Below the pieces are notes generated by a model. The model had not been told where the DNA came from. It did no database searches and saw only the letters and a list, made by a program, of their open reading frames with translations. 64,000 nucleotides of DNA from JAKEFM01 sp035695825 (GTDB taxonomy: Bacteria > Planctomycetota > UBA1135 > JAKEFM01), in the NCBI GenBank assembly GCA_035695825.1, contig DASRRH010000022.1, positions 186,001 to 250,000 on the forward strand, given 5' to 3'. This document shows positions 41,077-49,744 of the stretch, piece after piece (the first letter of the stretch is position 1; every line of letters begins with the position of its first letter). A program made the translations under genes and the position numbers.

Positions 41077-43920
41077 TTAATACCCGAAGGTCGCGACGAG
41101 GCCGTTCGTGAAGGCGAATCCGCCCCCCTGGCCCGGGACGGCGGCCTGGAGCGAGAGCGCCACGCCCCCCGCCGCGGGGAGGTCGGGGAGTGGGATCGTG
41201 AGGGCTCCCGTTCCCCCGGCGGAGATCGGGAAGGTTGCCAGCCCGAACGCCGTGAGGACGTCGACGTAGGCGGAGCAACTCGGCGTGATCGGGGTCGGGA
41301 ACGGCGGGGGAGCGCTCGCGAGGAGAAAGGCGGTCCCCGGTCCCGGCGCTCCCGAGATCGTGAGGGTCCAGTCCTGGCCGAGGAAGGGGGTTCCCGCCGC
41401 GAGCGCCGGAGGGACGGGGAGCGGAGCGGGGAGCCCCTCCTGGCAGCCCGTGCCGACCGTCGCGACGGAAGCCGGGAACGGCGTCTGGCGGAAGACGCCG
41501 CGGCCGTGGGTGACGGCGTAGAGGTAACCCGAGGACCAGAAGAGCTCGTCGACGGAGACGAGGCTCGGGCCGTCGAGGGAGACCGACCAGGCCGTGCCCC
41601 CGTCCTCGCTGATCAGGACCCCGAGCTCGCTCCCGACGTAGAGCCAGTCCGGGTGGGCCGGGTTGATCTCGACGTCCCGGAGCGGCACGGCCGGCATGTT
41701 CGCCGCCGCCGTCCACGTCGTCCCCCCGTTCGTCGTCTGCCAGAGATTGTCGCTCGCGAAGCCGGCGAAGGTGACGAGCGCACGCGAGGAGTTCGCGGGA
41801 TCGATCGTGATCCGCGTGACCTTCCGGTCCGGCAGCGGGGGGGAGGCCGTGTCGCGCTGGGTCCAGGTCGGGGAGGCCGCCGTCCCGTTCGACGTCGAGT
41901 AGACCTCGCCGTTGTTGTGGCCGACCCAGATCACGTCCGAGTCCCCTGGCGCGACCGCGACGGCCGAGATGCGCGAGCCCCCCGAGATGGGGGGCTTGAT
42001 CGAGGCGTAGGCGGGTCCGGTCGTCGGGGTCGTCGCGGCCTTCGCGTCGTTCGTCCGCCAGAGCGAAGCGCCCCCCACGAGGAGCCGATCCGGGTCGTTC
42101 GGGTCCAGGACGAACGGCGCGATGAAGTTCGCCGCGCCGCTCTGCGCGTCGGGAATCAGGTAGGGGGGGGGCTTCCAGACGTAGGCGGAGCCGTTCCAGT
42201 GCTTGCCGTCGACGTACTCGGCGCTCGAGCCCCCGTTCGAGCTGCGGTGGAGCTGGGCGCGGACGTACTCGCCGTAGTGGAAGGCCGGGTCGGACGGGTC
42301 GCTCGCGCAGAAGCCCCCGTCCCCGCCGAAGGTCGTCGTCCAGGCGTTCCCGCCGCCCGCGGGCGTGTAGCGGAGTGTCCCGTTGTCCTGCGTCCCGAGG
42401 ATCACCGCACCGGAGACGGGGCTCCGGGAGCCCCCGTACCCCTGCGTGATCGCGAGCTCGTTGTTGAGGTTCACCCATCCGGACAGCGTGGCGACGGCGT
42501 AGACGTCGTCCGTCTTCCAGACCCCCCCGTCGTTCCCGAAGTAGACGGTGCGGTTGCTCGTCCCGTCGAACCCGGGGGCCTCGACGATCGCGTGGTGGTC
42601 GGCGTGGGCGCTCGTCGGCCAGGAGTACCACTGGCTGATCTTCGCGAAGGAGGCCCCGCCGTTCGTGCTGCGGTAGAGGTCCAGGCCGCCGAAGATCACG
42701 ACGTCGTCCGCCGTGCTGGCGTCGAGGTCGGTCGGGTCGATCCAGAGCGCGTCGTAGTACCAGCCCGCGCTCCCCTGGCTCACCGTCGAGACGACGGAGT
42801 AGGTCGCCCCGCCGTCGAGGCTGCGCTTGAGCGTGCCGCCCCCCTCCGCCTGGAGCGCGTAGACGCAGCCGTTCCCGGCGCCCGTCCAGCCGCGGTGGTA
42901 GGCGAGCTCGACGCGCGCGTAGAAGGAGTTCACGTGCAGCCCCGTCGACTCCGTCCAGGAGGCGCCCCCGTCCGTCGAGCGGAGGCCGCTCGTGAACCAG
43001 GTCGAGTTGCCGGAGTCGTAGTCGATGAAGTGGGCGACGGCGAGGCTGGGGATCGTCGGGTGGAAGTCGACGTCGAGGGAGCGGCGGTTCGCACCGGTGT
43101 AGGCGGAGGACCAGGACTGCCCGGCGTCCGTGCTCCGCCAGATCCCGGACCCGGTCGCGGCGAGGAGCGAGGACTCGTCCGGCGAGAGGGCGAGGCGGCT
43201 CACCCAGGAGAAACTCGGGTTCGCCGTCGCGGGAAGCTGCGTCCAAGTGACGCCGCCGTCGGTGCTCCTGAAGATCCCGGCGCCTTGGATCGCGTCCCCG
43301 TTGAAGAAGCCCTCCCCCGTCGCCGCGTAGAGGATCGAGGGATTCGAAGGGACCAGGAGCAGGCTCGTCACCGCGAGGTTCCCCATGAAGTCGTCGATGA
43401 CGCTCCAGGAGGCCCCGCCGTCGATCGTCTTCCAGATGCCGCCCGAGACGCTCCCGGCCCAGAGCGTGTCCGGGTCGGTCGGATGGGGGAGGACGCTGCG
43501 GACGCGTCCGCCGATGTTCCCCGGGCCGAGCGCGGTCCAGCCTCCCGAGGAGAGGCCCCCCGCCGTCTCGAGGGAGGCGAGCGCCTCGATCTGGGCGCGC
43601 GCGGCGAGGAGCGCGTTCGGGGGGATCTCCCCGTTCTCGTCCTTCCAGAAAGACAGCCGCCACCTCGCCCATTCGTCCGGGCTGTCGGGACGCGGCCCGC
43701 GCATCTTGCGCCGCGTGCGATCGAGGACCTCCGGGGGCATCGCGAGAAGGTCGGCGTTCGCGAGGTTCTTCGAGGCCCGGAGGTCGCGGACGTCCTCGAG
43801 CGGGATTCCGAGCGCCCGCGCCGTCGCTTCGTCGCTCGCGCCGGGGCGCGCCGGCCCTCCCACGAGGAGGAGCCCGAAGAGGGCGGCTCCTGGACCGAAG
43901 ACGAGGATCTTCCCGCGCAC
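41077..43920 (-). CDS. Exported BNR/sortilin-type beta-propeller protein with planctomycete C-terminal module
   Basis: A 947-residue secreted protein. Signal peptide: KILVFGPGAALFGLLLVGG. A charged helical region follows (40-115). Then come many BNR/VPS10-like blades with Asp-box-type lines: GGIWKTIDGGASWSVI, AGIFRSTDGGVTWTQL, GIWRSTDAGQSWSSAY, LWQTTNGGTTWTAA, GVLISEDGGTAWSVSL. From about residue 820 the protein ends in the beta-rich module also seen in three other proteins of the window (VGTGCQEGLPAP to FTNGLVATFGY). The role is unknown; such proteins may bind surface glycans or other proteins. The GTG start at 43920 has GGAGGA upstream. Confidence 0.87.
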   Translation of the reverse strand: MRGKILVFGPGAALFGLLLVGGPARPGASDEATARALGIPLEDVRDLRASKNLANADLLAMPPEVLDRTRRKMRGPRPDSPDEWARWRLSFWKDENGEIPPNALLAARAQIEALASLETAGGLSSGGWTALGPGNIGGRVRSVLPHPTDPDTLWAGSVSGGIWKTIDGGASWSVIDDFMGNLAVTSLLLVPSNPSILYAATGEGFFNGDAIQGAGIFRSTDGGVTWTQLPATANPSFSWVSRLALSPDESSLLAATGSGIWRSTDAGQSWSSAYTGANRRSLDVDFHPTIPSLAVAHFIDYDSGNSTWFTSGLRSTDGGASWTESTGLHVNSFYARVELAYHRGWTGAGNGCVYALQAEGGGTLKRSLDGGATYSVVSTVSQGSAGWYYDALWIDPTDLDASTADDVVIFGGLDLYRSTNGGASFAKISQWYSWPTSAHADHHAIVEAPGFDGTSNRTVYFGNDGGVWKTDDVYAVATLSGWVNLNNELAITQGYGGSRSPVSGAVILGTQDNGTLRYTPAGGGNAWTTTFGGDGGFCASDPSDPAFHYGEYVRAQLHRSSNGGSSAEYVDGKHWNGSAYVWKPPPYLIPDAQSGAANFIAPFVLDPNDPDRLLVGGASLWRTNDAKAATTPTTGPAYASIKPPISGGSRISAVAVAPGDSDVIWVGHNNGEVYSTSNGTAASPTWTQRDTASPPLPDRKVTRITIDPANSSRALVTFAGFASDNLWQTTNGGTTWTAAANMPAVPLRDVEINPAHPDWLYVGSELGVLISEDGGTAWSVSLDGPSLVSVDELFWSSGYLYAVTHGRGVFRQTPFPASVATVGTGCQEGLPAPLPVPPALAAGTPFLGQDWTLTISGAPGPGTAFLLASAPPPFPTPITPSCSAYVDVLTAFGLATFPISAGGTGALTIPLPDLPAAGGVALSLQAAVPGQGGGFAFTNGLVATFGY

Positions 43921-43984
43921 GAGGTCCTCCGGAGAGGAGAGGCGATTCTCCCCGATCTCTCCCCGCGGTCCAGGGGCGCGGGGT

Positions 43985-44410
43985 CTACCGCACGACGGTC
44001 ACGGGGCAGGGGGCGTACTGGAGGACGCGCTCGGAGACGCTCCCCGTGAAGAAGTGGCGGCCCGAGGCGCCGCGGCTCCCGATGACGATCAGGTCGTAGC
44101 TTCCGGAGCGCGCGACGCCGCAGATCTCCTCGGCGGCGAGGCCGAGGACGACCCTCCGATCGGCCGCGAGGCCGCGTTCGCGGAAGGGGGCGAGGGCGCC
44201 CTCGAACACGTCGCCGGCGAGCCGCAGCTTCTCCTCCTCCGCCTCCTCGGCGGAGAGCGCCTCGAGGCCGAGGGCCGTGATCCCGCCCCGGTCGTAGACG
44301 TGGAGGAGGGTCGCCTCGCCGCCGATCGCCCGCGCGAGGTCCGCGGCGAGGGCGGCCGCGCGGACCGAGGCGGGGGAGCCGTCGACGGGGACGAGGAGGC
44401 GGCGGATCAA
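43985..44410 (-). CDS. Universal stress protein (UspA family), nucleotide-binding type
   Basis: A 141-residue single USP domain: RRLLVPVDGSPASVRAA, DLIVIGSRGASGRHFFTGSV (the G-2x-G-9x-G-S/T ATP-binding line) and APCPVTVVR at the C-terminus. TTG 44410 overlaps the pdxJ stop (TTGA), so it is translated after pdxJ. It probably binds ATP and acts in stress tolerance; the partner is unknown. Confidence 0.9.
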   Translation of the reverse strand: MIRRLLVPVDGSPASVRAAALAADLARAIGGEATLLHVYDRGGITALGLEALSAEEAEEEKLRLAGDVFEGALAPFRERGLAADRRVVLGLAAEEICGVARSGSYDLIVIGSRGASGRHFFTGSVSERVLQYAPCPVTVVR

Positions 44411-45132
44411 GGGGCCTCCGGGGTCGGCGCCAGAAGCGCCTTCATTTGCCGGACCGCCTCCCGCAGGCCGACGAAGACCGCCCGCGAGACGATCGCGTGG
44501 CCGATGTTGAGCTCCTCGACGTGGGGGAGGTCGGCCACGGCGGAGACGTTCCGGTAGTCCAGGCCGTGGCCCGCGTTCACCCGGAGGCCCAACCCGTGGG
44601 CGTGGCGGGCGGCCTCGCGCAGGCGCTTCAGCTCGCGCCCCCCCTCCTTCCGGGCCGCGTTCGCGTAGGCGCCGGTGTGGAGCTCGACGAAGTCGGCCCG
44701 CACGGCGGCCGCCGCCTCGATCTGCCGCGCGTCGGGCTCGACGAAGAGGCTGACGAGGATCCCCTTCTCCTTGAAGCGCGGGATCCCCTCGAGGAGCCGC
44801 GCCTTGCCGGCGAGGACGTCGAGCCCCCCTTCCGTCGTCACCTCTTCGCGTCGCTCGGGGACGACGCACACCTCCTCGGGGCGGACCTCGAGGGCGAGCG
44901 CGACGACCTCCGGGGCGAAGGCGAGCTCGAGGTTGAAGACCCCCTGGACGAGCTCCCGGAGAAGGCGGACGTCGCGCTCCTGGACGTGGCGGCGGTCCTC
45001 GCGGAGGTGGCAGGTGATCCCGTCCGCTCCGCCGAGCTCGCACTCGAGGGCGGCGGCGACGGGGTCGGGCTCGCGCCCCCGGCGGGCCTGCCGCACCGTC
45101 GCCACGTGGTCGACGTTGACGTGAAGGTTCAT
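44407..45132 (-). CDS. pdxJ: Pyridoxine 5'-phosphate synthase
   Basis: Condenses 3-amino-2-oxopropyl phosphate with deoxyxylulose 5-phosphate to pyridoxine 5'-phosphate, the ring-closing step of DXP-dependent vitamin B6 synthesis. At 241 residues the protein is full length. Signature lines: LHVNVDHVATVRQARRG at the N-terminus, ITCHLREDRRHVQERDV, VNAGHGLDYRNV and ELNIGHAIVSRAVFVGL. It shares a start-stop overlap with the downstream universal stress protein gene. TAGACT 17 bases before the start may be its -10 box, and TGAGG serves as ribosome site. Confidence 0.97.
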   Translation of the reverse strand: MNLHVNVDHVATVRQARRGREPDPVAAALECELGGADGITCHLREDRRHVQERDVRLLRELVQGVFNLELAFAPEVVALALEVRPEEVCVVPERREEVTTEGGLDVLAGKARLLEGIPRFKEKGILVSLFVEPDARQIEAAAAVRADFVELHTGAYANAARKEGGRELKRLREAARHAHGLGLRVNAGHGLDYRNVSAVADLPHVEELNIGHAIVSRAVFVGLREAVRQMKALLAPTPEAP

Positions 45133-45239
45133 CCCGGGTCGCCTCAGGGAGTCTAGGTCGGACGGGCGGGGGGGGTCAACGCGGACGGGGCGCGACTTGC
45201 GCCGCGCGCGCCGAAGGGGCAGAAGACTGCGCGGACGCC

Positions 45240-45797
45240 ATGCGCATCATCGCCGGCGATCACCGGGGGGCGCGCCTCCTCTCCCCGGAGGGGCGGACGA
45301 CGCGTCCGATGCTCGACCGGGTCCGGACGGCGCTCTTCGACCGCCTCGGGGAACTCGGGGACGCGCGCGTGCTCGACCTCTTCGCAGGGTCCGGAAGCCT
45401 CGGCCTCGAGGCGCTCTCCCGGGGAGCCGCGTCCTGCTGTTTCGTCGAGTCGGACCCCCGGGCCCTCGCCGCCCTGCGAGCGAACGTCGCGAAGCTCCGC
45501 CTCGGGGAGCGCGCCCGGATCGTCCGCGGGGACGCCTTCGCCTTCGTCGGCGACGTCGCGTCCCCTTCCTTCGACCTCGTCTTCGTCGATCCTCCGTACC
45601 GGGTCCTGGCCGGGGCGGGACGCGCCCGCACCCTGGGCCTCCTCGCGATCCTCCGCGAGCGGGCCCTTGCGTCCGGGGGCGTCGGCGCCTTCCATTTCCC
45701 GCGCGACCGGCTCGCGCCCGAGGAGCTCGCCCTCGTCGGGAGGACGGATCTTCGCGCCTGCGGGTCCTCCTCGATCGCTCTCTTCCGCGCCCCGTGA
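45240..45797 (+). CDS. rsmD: 16S rRNA (guanine(966)-N2)-methyltransferase
   Basis: A 185-residue RsmD-type methyltransferase acting on assembled 30S subunits. Motifs: RIIAGDHRGARLLSPEG (family opening), VLDLFAGSGSLGLEAL (SAM site), CFVESDPRAL, and VFVDPPYR with the DPPY catalytic line near residue 118. The stop overlaps the GTG of nagA (GTGA). Confidence 0.94.
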   Translation: MRIIAGDHRGARLLSPEGRTTRPMLDRVRTALFDRLGELGDARVLDLFAGSGSLGLEALSRGAASCCFVESDPRALAALRANVAKLRLGERARIVRGDAFAFVGDVASPSFDLVFVDPPYRVLAGAGRARTLGLLAILRERALASGGVGAFHFPRDRLAPEELALVGRTDLRACGSSSIALFRAP

Positions 45798-46963
45798 AGC
45801 CTCCTTCCCTCGACCTCGTCGTCCTCGGCGACCGGATCTACCGGGACGGTTCCTTCGTGCGGGGGTGGATCGCCTCGCGCGGGGAACGGATCGCGGGTCG
45901 GGGGGAGGGGACTCCCCCGGAGGCGCGGAGCGTGCTCGACGCGAGGGGCCACTTCGTCGTCCCGGGCCTGGTCGACCTGCACGTCCACGGAGCCGGGGGC
46001 GCCGACGCCTCGAGCGACGATCCCGAGGAGGTCGGCACGATGGCCCGGACGCTCGCGCGCCACGGGACGACCGCCTTCCTCGCGACGCTCTACCCGGCTC
46101 CGATCGAGACCCTCGTGCGGCGGCTCGAGCGGCTCCGCGCGCGCCGCCCCGGCCCGGAGGAGGCGGCTCTCCTCGGCGTCCATCTCGAGGGACCCTTCGT
46201 GAACCGGACGCGCGCCGGCGCCCTCGATCCGAAGACCCTCCGTCCCCCCAACGTGCGCGACGCGTCGCGCCTGATCGAGGCGGGAGGGGAGCTCCTCCGG
46301 ACCGTCACCCTGGCGCCCGAACTGCCCGGCGCGGCGGAGGTGCTCCGGGCGTTCGTGCGGGCGGGGGTCCGCGTCTCGCTCGGCCACTCCGACGCGACCT
46401 CCGAGCAGGCGGGCGCGGCGGTGACCGCGGGCGCGCGCGGCGTCACGCACGTCTTCAACGCGATGCGCCCCTTCCATCATCGGGAGGCGGGGCTCGCCGG
46501 GAGGGCGCTCCTCGACCCGTCCCTGACCTGCGAACTGATCGGGGACCTCGCGCACGTCGGACCGGAGGGGGTCGACCTCCTCCTCCACGCGAAGGGGATC
46601 GAGGGGGTCTGCCTCGTCTCCGACGGGCTCCGCGGGACCGGGACGCGGGCGAAGACCTTCACCGCCGGAGGGCGCCGCCACGCGGTGCGGGACGGCGTCG
46701 CCTATGCGGGCCGGGGCCTCCTCTCCGGGGGGGGCCTCCCGCTCCTCGGAGCGCTCCAGCGGCTCCTCGCTGCGCGGCGCCTCACCCTCGAGGAGGGGCT
46801 TCGCCTCGCCGCGGGAAACCCGGCGCGCGAGGCGCGCGCGGAGGGGAGGGTCGGGGAACTGCGGGTCGGGGCCCGCGCGGACTTCCTGTGGATCGACGGC
46901 GCGGGGACCATGAAAAGGGCGTTCCTTTCAGGACGAGAGCTTCTGGCCCATCCAAACGGGTAA
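45794..46963 (+). CDS. nagA: N-acetylglucosamine-6-phosphate deacetylase
   Basis: Removes acetate from GlcNAc-6-phosphate, feeding amino sugars into peptidoglycan recycling or glycolysis. It is an amidohydrolase barrel of 389 residues. Metal and catalytic lines: GLVDLHVHGAGG (61-66 region), GVHLEGPFVNRTRAGA with the metal Glu132, VSLGHSDAT, HVFNAMRPFHHREAG, and CLVSDGL with the catalytic Asp. The GTG start at 45794 overlaps rsmD. In a cell with a large glycan locus it may also recycle glycan-derived GlcNAc. Confidence 0.94.
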   Translation: MKPPSLDLVVLGDRIYRDGSFVRGWIASRGERIAGRGEGTPPEARSVLDARGHFVVPGLVDLHVHGAGGADASSDDPEEVGTMARTLARHGTTAFLATLYPAPIETLVRRLERLRARRPGPEEAALLGVHLEGPFVNRTRAGALDPKTLRPPNVRDASRLIEAGGELLRTVTLAPELPGAAEVLRAFVRAGVRVSLGHSDATSEQAGAAVTAGARGVTHVFNAMRPFHHREAGLAGRALLDPSLTCELIGDLAHVGPEGVDLLLHAKGIEGVCLVSDGLRGTGTRAKTFTAGGRRHAVRDGVAYAGRGLLSGGGLPLLGALQRLLAARRLTLEEGLRLAAGNPAREARAEGRVGELRVGARADFLWIDGAGTMKRAFLSGRELLAHPNG

Positions 46964-47021
46964 AGGCGCCCCCCCTCGCGCGCCGAAGAGGGGGTCCCTC
47001 ACGCAACCAAGAGAGGCCCCA

Positions 47022-47984
47022 GTGGCGACCCTTCGAACGCGACGGCTGACGTTCACGGTCCTCGGACTCCTCGGCGCCGCCGCTCCCCTCTCCGCCGCGG
47101 CGGAGGGGGAGGGCCTCCTCGCCTCCTTCGCGCGGGAGCTCGGTCTCGCGAAGGACCCGACGGCGCCGCACCCCTGCACGCTCGCGGAACTCCGCGAGAA
47201 CCCCGAGGCGTACCGCGGGGTGCGGGTGACCCTGATGCTCCAGATGCACGAGCGGGGGCAGTTCTGGAACCCGTTCTTCACCCGCTTCGCCCCGGAGAAC
47301 TACGTGAACTTCTCCGCCTGGGGCGACGAGCAGCGCCTGTGGGTCGCCTCCGAGTACGAGAGCGACTTCCCGCTCCTCTTCGTCGAGCGCCGCTCGGAGA
47401 TGGCGCGGACGATCCTCGCCGCCGCGACCTACCAGCGCTTCCAGGCGACGGCGATCGTGCGGGACACGTTCCGGGGGATGCCCTGGATCGAGGTGACGAA
47501 GCTCTCCTCCCTCTCGGACCGGATCACGCGGGGGACCCTCGTCCACGGGGCGCGCGGGCGCAAGTGGATGGACGCGAGGAAGTGGACCCTCGCCGCGAAC
47601 GAGTTCGACCGGGCGATCACGGACGACCTGCCGGACGCGGCGCGCGTCGGCCTCCTGAAGGACCTGAGCGTCTGCCACTACGCGCGCGGGGACCGGGAGC
47701 GGACGCGGACCGTCCTCCTCGCCGCCGCCGAGTTGAACCCGAAGGACGCGGAGGTGAACGCGGCGCTCGAGTCCCTCCTCCTCGAGGAAGAGAAGCCCCT
47801 GCCCGTCGAGGAGCCCGCCCCGCAGGCGAAGGAGCCCGCGCCTCAGGCGGAGCCTCCGAAGAAGGAAGAGGAGGCCGGGAAGGGGACATCGAACGAAGGC
47901 GGCGCGACGTCCGACACGGGTTCCGGACAGGGGAACTCGACCGACACGCCGCCGAGATCCGACCGCGGGCCCGACGGGAAGTGA
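47022..47984 (+). CDS. Exported hypothetical protein with TPR-like segment
   Basis: A 320-residue protein with a signal peptide (RLTFTVLGLLGAAAPLSAAAE). After it comes a beta-rich region containing TLAELRENPEAYRGVRVTLM, a pattern seen in OB-like or DUF4131-type domains (a guess), then WTLAANEFDRAITDDLPD and HYARGDRERTRTVLLAAAEL, which look like TPR helices. The last 65 residues are a Pro/Glu/Lys then Ser/Thr/Gly low-complexity tail. No family is recognised with confidence. GTG 47022 follows GAGAGG. A strong terminator follows at 48047. Confidence 0.72.
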   Translation: MATLRTRRLTFTVLGLLGAAAPLSAAAEGEGLLASFARELGLAKDPTAPHPCTLAELRENPEAYRGVRVTLMLQMHERGQFWNPFFTRFAPENYVNFSAWGDEQRLWVASEYESDFPLLFVERRSEMARTILAAATYQRFQATAIVRDTFRGMPWIEVTKLSSLSDRITRGTLVHGARGRKWMDARKWTLAANEFDRAITDDLPDAARVGLLKDLSVCHYARGDRERTRTVLLAAAELNPKDAEVNAALESLLLEEEKPLPVEEPAPQAKEPAPQAEPPKKEEEAGKGTSNEGGATSDTGSGQGNSTDTPPRSDRGPDGK

Positions 47985-48046
47985 AGTAAAGGGATAGGGG
48001 GACCGCGGGGGCGCGGGGATCGTGCCTCCGCGGAGCCGGATGGGGG

Positions 48047-48082
48047 GGGGCCGGGGCATCAACCCGGCCCCGTTTTTTTTTT
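48047..48082 (+). terminator. Intrinsic terminator
   Basis: GGGGCCGGG (48047-48055) and CCCGGCCCC (48063-48071) form a perfect 9-base stem with a 7-base loop, followed by one G and ten T residues. It ends the rsmD-nagA-47022 unit. Confidence 0.93.
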
Positions 48083-48095
48083 CTCCCCGGGAACG

Positions 48096-48127
48096 CGAGC
48101 CCGGGAGGGCGGGCCCGCCCGGGCTCG
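48096..48127 (-). terminator. GC hairpin between convergent genes
   Basis: CGAGCCCGGG (48096-48105) and CCCGGGCTCG (48118-48127) pair perfectly. It lies 26 bases after the minus-strand CHRD gene, with no T run on that strand, so it may stabilise the mRNA end or assist termination. Confidence 0.4.
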
Positions 48128-48152
48128 GAGAAAGGGAGAGAAAAGACGGCCG

Positions 48153-49367
48153 CTAGGGCTGGACCACGAGCGTGAGCCCGTTCGAGAGGACGATCGGCGT
48201 GAAGAGGGGGCTCGCGGGGTCGATCACGATCTCCTGGAGATAGAGCGTCCCTCCGGCCGTCGCGCCCGCGAGCGACGGGAAGACGTGCTCCCCTTGTCCG
48301 GCGGCGATGCCGGCCCCGGCGATCGATCCCGGCAGGAGGAACGGGAAATCGCTGAGGATGGTGCACGGTCCCGTCCCGCCGAGGATCGTCTGCAGGTCGA
48401 GCGGGAAGGGCGCACCGTTCGTGAAGCCGATGATCAGGAAGGAGGGGCTGCCGGCGAGGGCGCCCGAGACGTGGGCGCCGAAGGGGCCGGGGAGGGTGAG
48501 CCGCGCCGGTCCGCCCATCCAGCCGAGGGAAGGGGTGACGCCGCCCGTCCCGGCGCACCCGCCCGGGGTCGAGGCGGGGAGAGCCCCGCCGCGGGTGTCC
48601 CCCCGCAGGGCCCCGCCGGGAAAGCTCGTCGTGTGGACGTTGCAGTAGAAGCCCGCCGTGTAGAGGCTCGTGATCTGCCCCGCCGTGAGAACCGCCGTCG
48701 TCCCGGTCGAGGTCCACGGCCCCGCCGGCGGTCCGGCGGGGGCGATGAGGCCGAGGGCGATCCCCCCGCCGAGGCAGGGCCCCGGGTTCACGTGGAGGTG
48801 GGCGTCCGTGGGGGTCCCCGTGATCCCCACGACCCTGATGGCCCAGGTGATCGAGTTGTTCGCGTTGACGACCGCGCCGAAGGAGCCGGAGCCCGCGGGC
48901 GTCACCGGGAGGCACTCGTTCGCCCCGTTGAGGTCGGCCCAGGCGGGCGCGCGTATCTGACCGCGGATCTCCCCGCCGCCGTTGTTGATCGTGTGGACGT
49001 TCACGTAGAGGGCGCCGGCGAGGAGGTCGGTCTTCTGGGCCACGGTGAGGACCGGGGTCGTCCCGGTGGCGATGACGCCGCCGGCCGTGAGGGTGAACGT
49101 GAGCGGGAAGAGCACGCCGCCGCTCTGCGTCGAGAGTCCGGGGTGGATGTGGGCGTCCGTGACGAGGCTCGTGAACCCGCTCGCCGTCACGTAGTAGGTG
49201 AGGGTGTCGTTCGCGTTGAGGACGAACGTCCCGACTCCGGTCGCCGCCGAGGCGACGGAGGGGATCTCATTCGCCCCGCTCAACTGCGCGTTGAAAGCCC
49301 CCTGGCCCCGGGCCGCCCCGGCCGCGAGGAGGAGGATGGGGAAAGCGAGGAATCCGTATGCGCGCAT
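48153..49367 (-). CDS. Exported protein with two CHRD domains and planctomycete C-terminal module
   Basis: A 404-residue secreted protein. Signal peptide: RAYGFLAFPILLLAAGAARG. Two CHRD domains follow: the first (about 24-140) with FNAQLSGANEIPSV, DAHIHPG and LYVNVHTINNGGGEIRGQI; the second (about 145-260) with LNGANECLPVTPAGSG, DAHLHVNPG and FYCNVHTTSFPGGALRGD. CHRD domains have two conserved His/Asp clusters of unknown role and are found in chordin and in bacterial surface proteins. The last 130 residues are the shared C-terminal module (CAGTGGVTPSLGWMGG to LSNGLTLVVQ). ATG 49367 has AGGAGAG 6 bases upstream. Confidence 0.9.
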   Translation of the reverse strand: MRAYGFLAFPILLLAAGAARGQGAFNAQLSGANEIPSVASAATGVGTFVLNANDTLTYYVTASGFTSLVTDAHIHPGLSTQSGGVLFPLTFTLTAGGVIATGTTPVLTVAQKTDLLAGALYVNVHTINNGGGEIRGQIRAPAWADLNGANECLPVTPAGSGSFGAVVNANNSITWAIRVVGITGTPTDAHLHVNPGPCLGGGIALGLIAPAGPPAGPWTSTGTTAVLTAGQITSLYTAGFYCNVHTTSFPGGALRGDTRGGALPASTPGGCAGTGGVTPSLGWMGGPARLTLPGPFGAHVSGALAGSPSFLIIGFTNGAPFPLDLQTILGGTGPCTILSDFPFLLPGSIAGAGIAAGQGEHVFPSLAGATAGGTLYLQEIVIDPASPLFTPIVLSNGLTLVVQP

Positions 49368-49744
49368 GCTTCTCTCCTAGATCGTCTCTTGAACCAAGAA
49401 GAAGTCCCACCGGGGAACCGCAGCCGACCCCGGCTGGTCCCTCTCGCACCCACGAGGTCAAAGGGTAGCAACCCGCCCCCCGTGCCGCCAAGGCCCGATC
49501 CGGTCCGCAGGAATCGCAGGAGCGGCGCGGCCACCCAGGAAAGTGTTCCACGGGACCTGGGCCCCGGTCTTTCCCCTACTTGGCCGCGCTCGCAGCGGCG
49601 ACGGGGGGGAGAGCCGCCGAAGGGGTCGGGAAGACGCGAGCGCTCTCGCGCGTCGTCGACCTCTCCGCGCCCGCGAAGGGAGACTTCGAGAGGGGTTGAC
49701 GTAGTCCGGCGGTCCGGCGAGGTTTGCGTTCCTCGAGTTCCTCG
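49368..49744 (+). other. Gene-free 377-base stretch between divergent genes
   Basis: Contains the promoters of the CHRD gene and of manA. TTGACG at 49696-49701 could be the -35 of manA, but the hexamer 17 bases later (GAGGTT) is poor. I see no RNA gene, no operator repeat and no plausible small ORF. Confidence 0.45.
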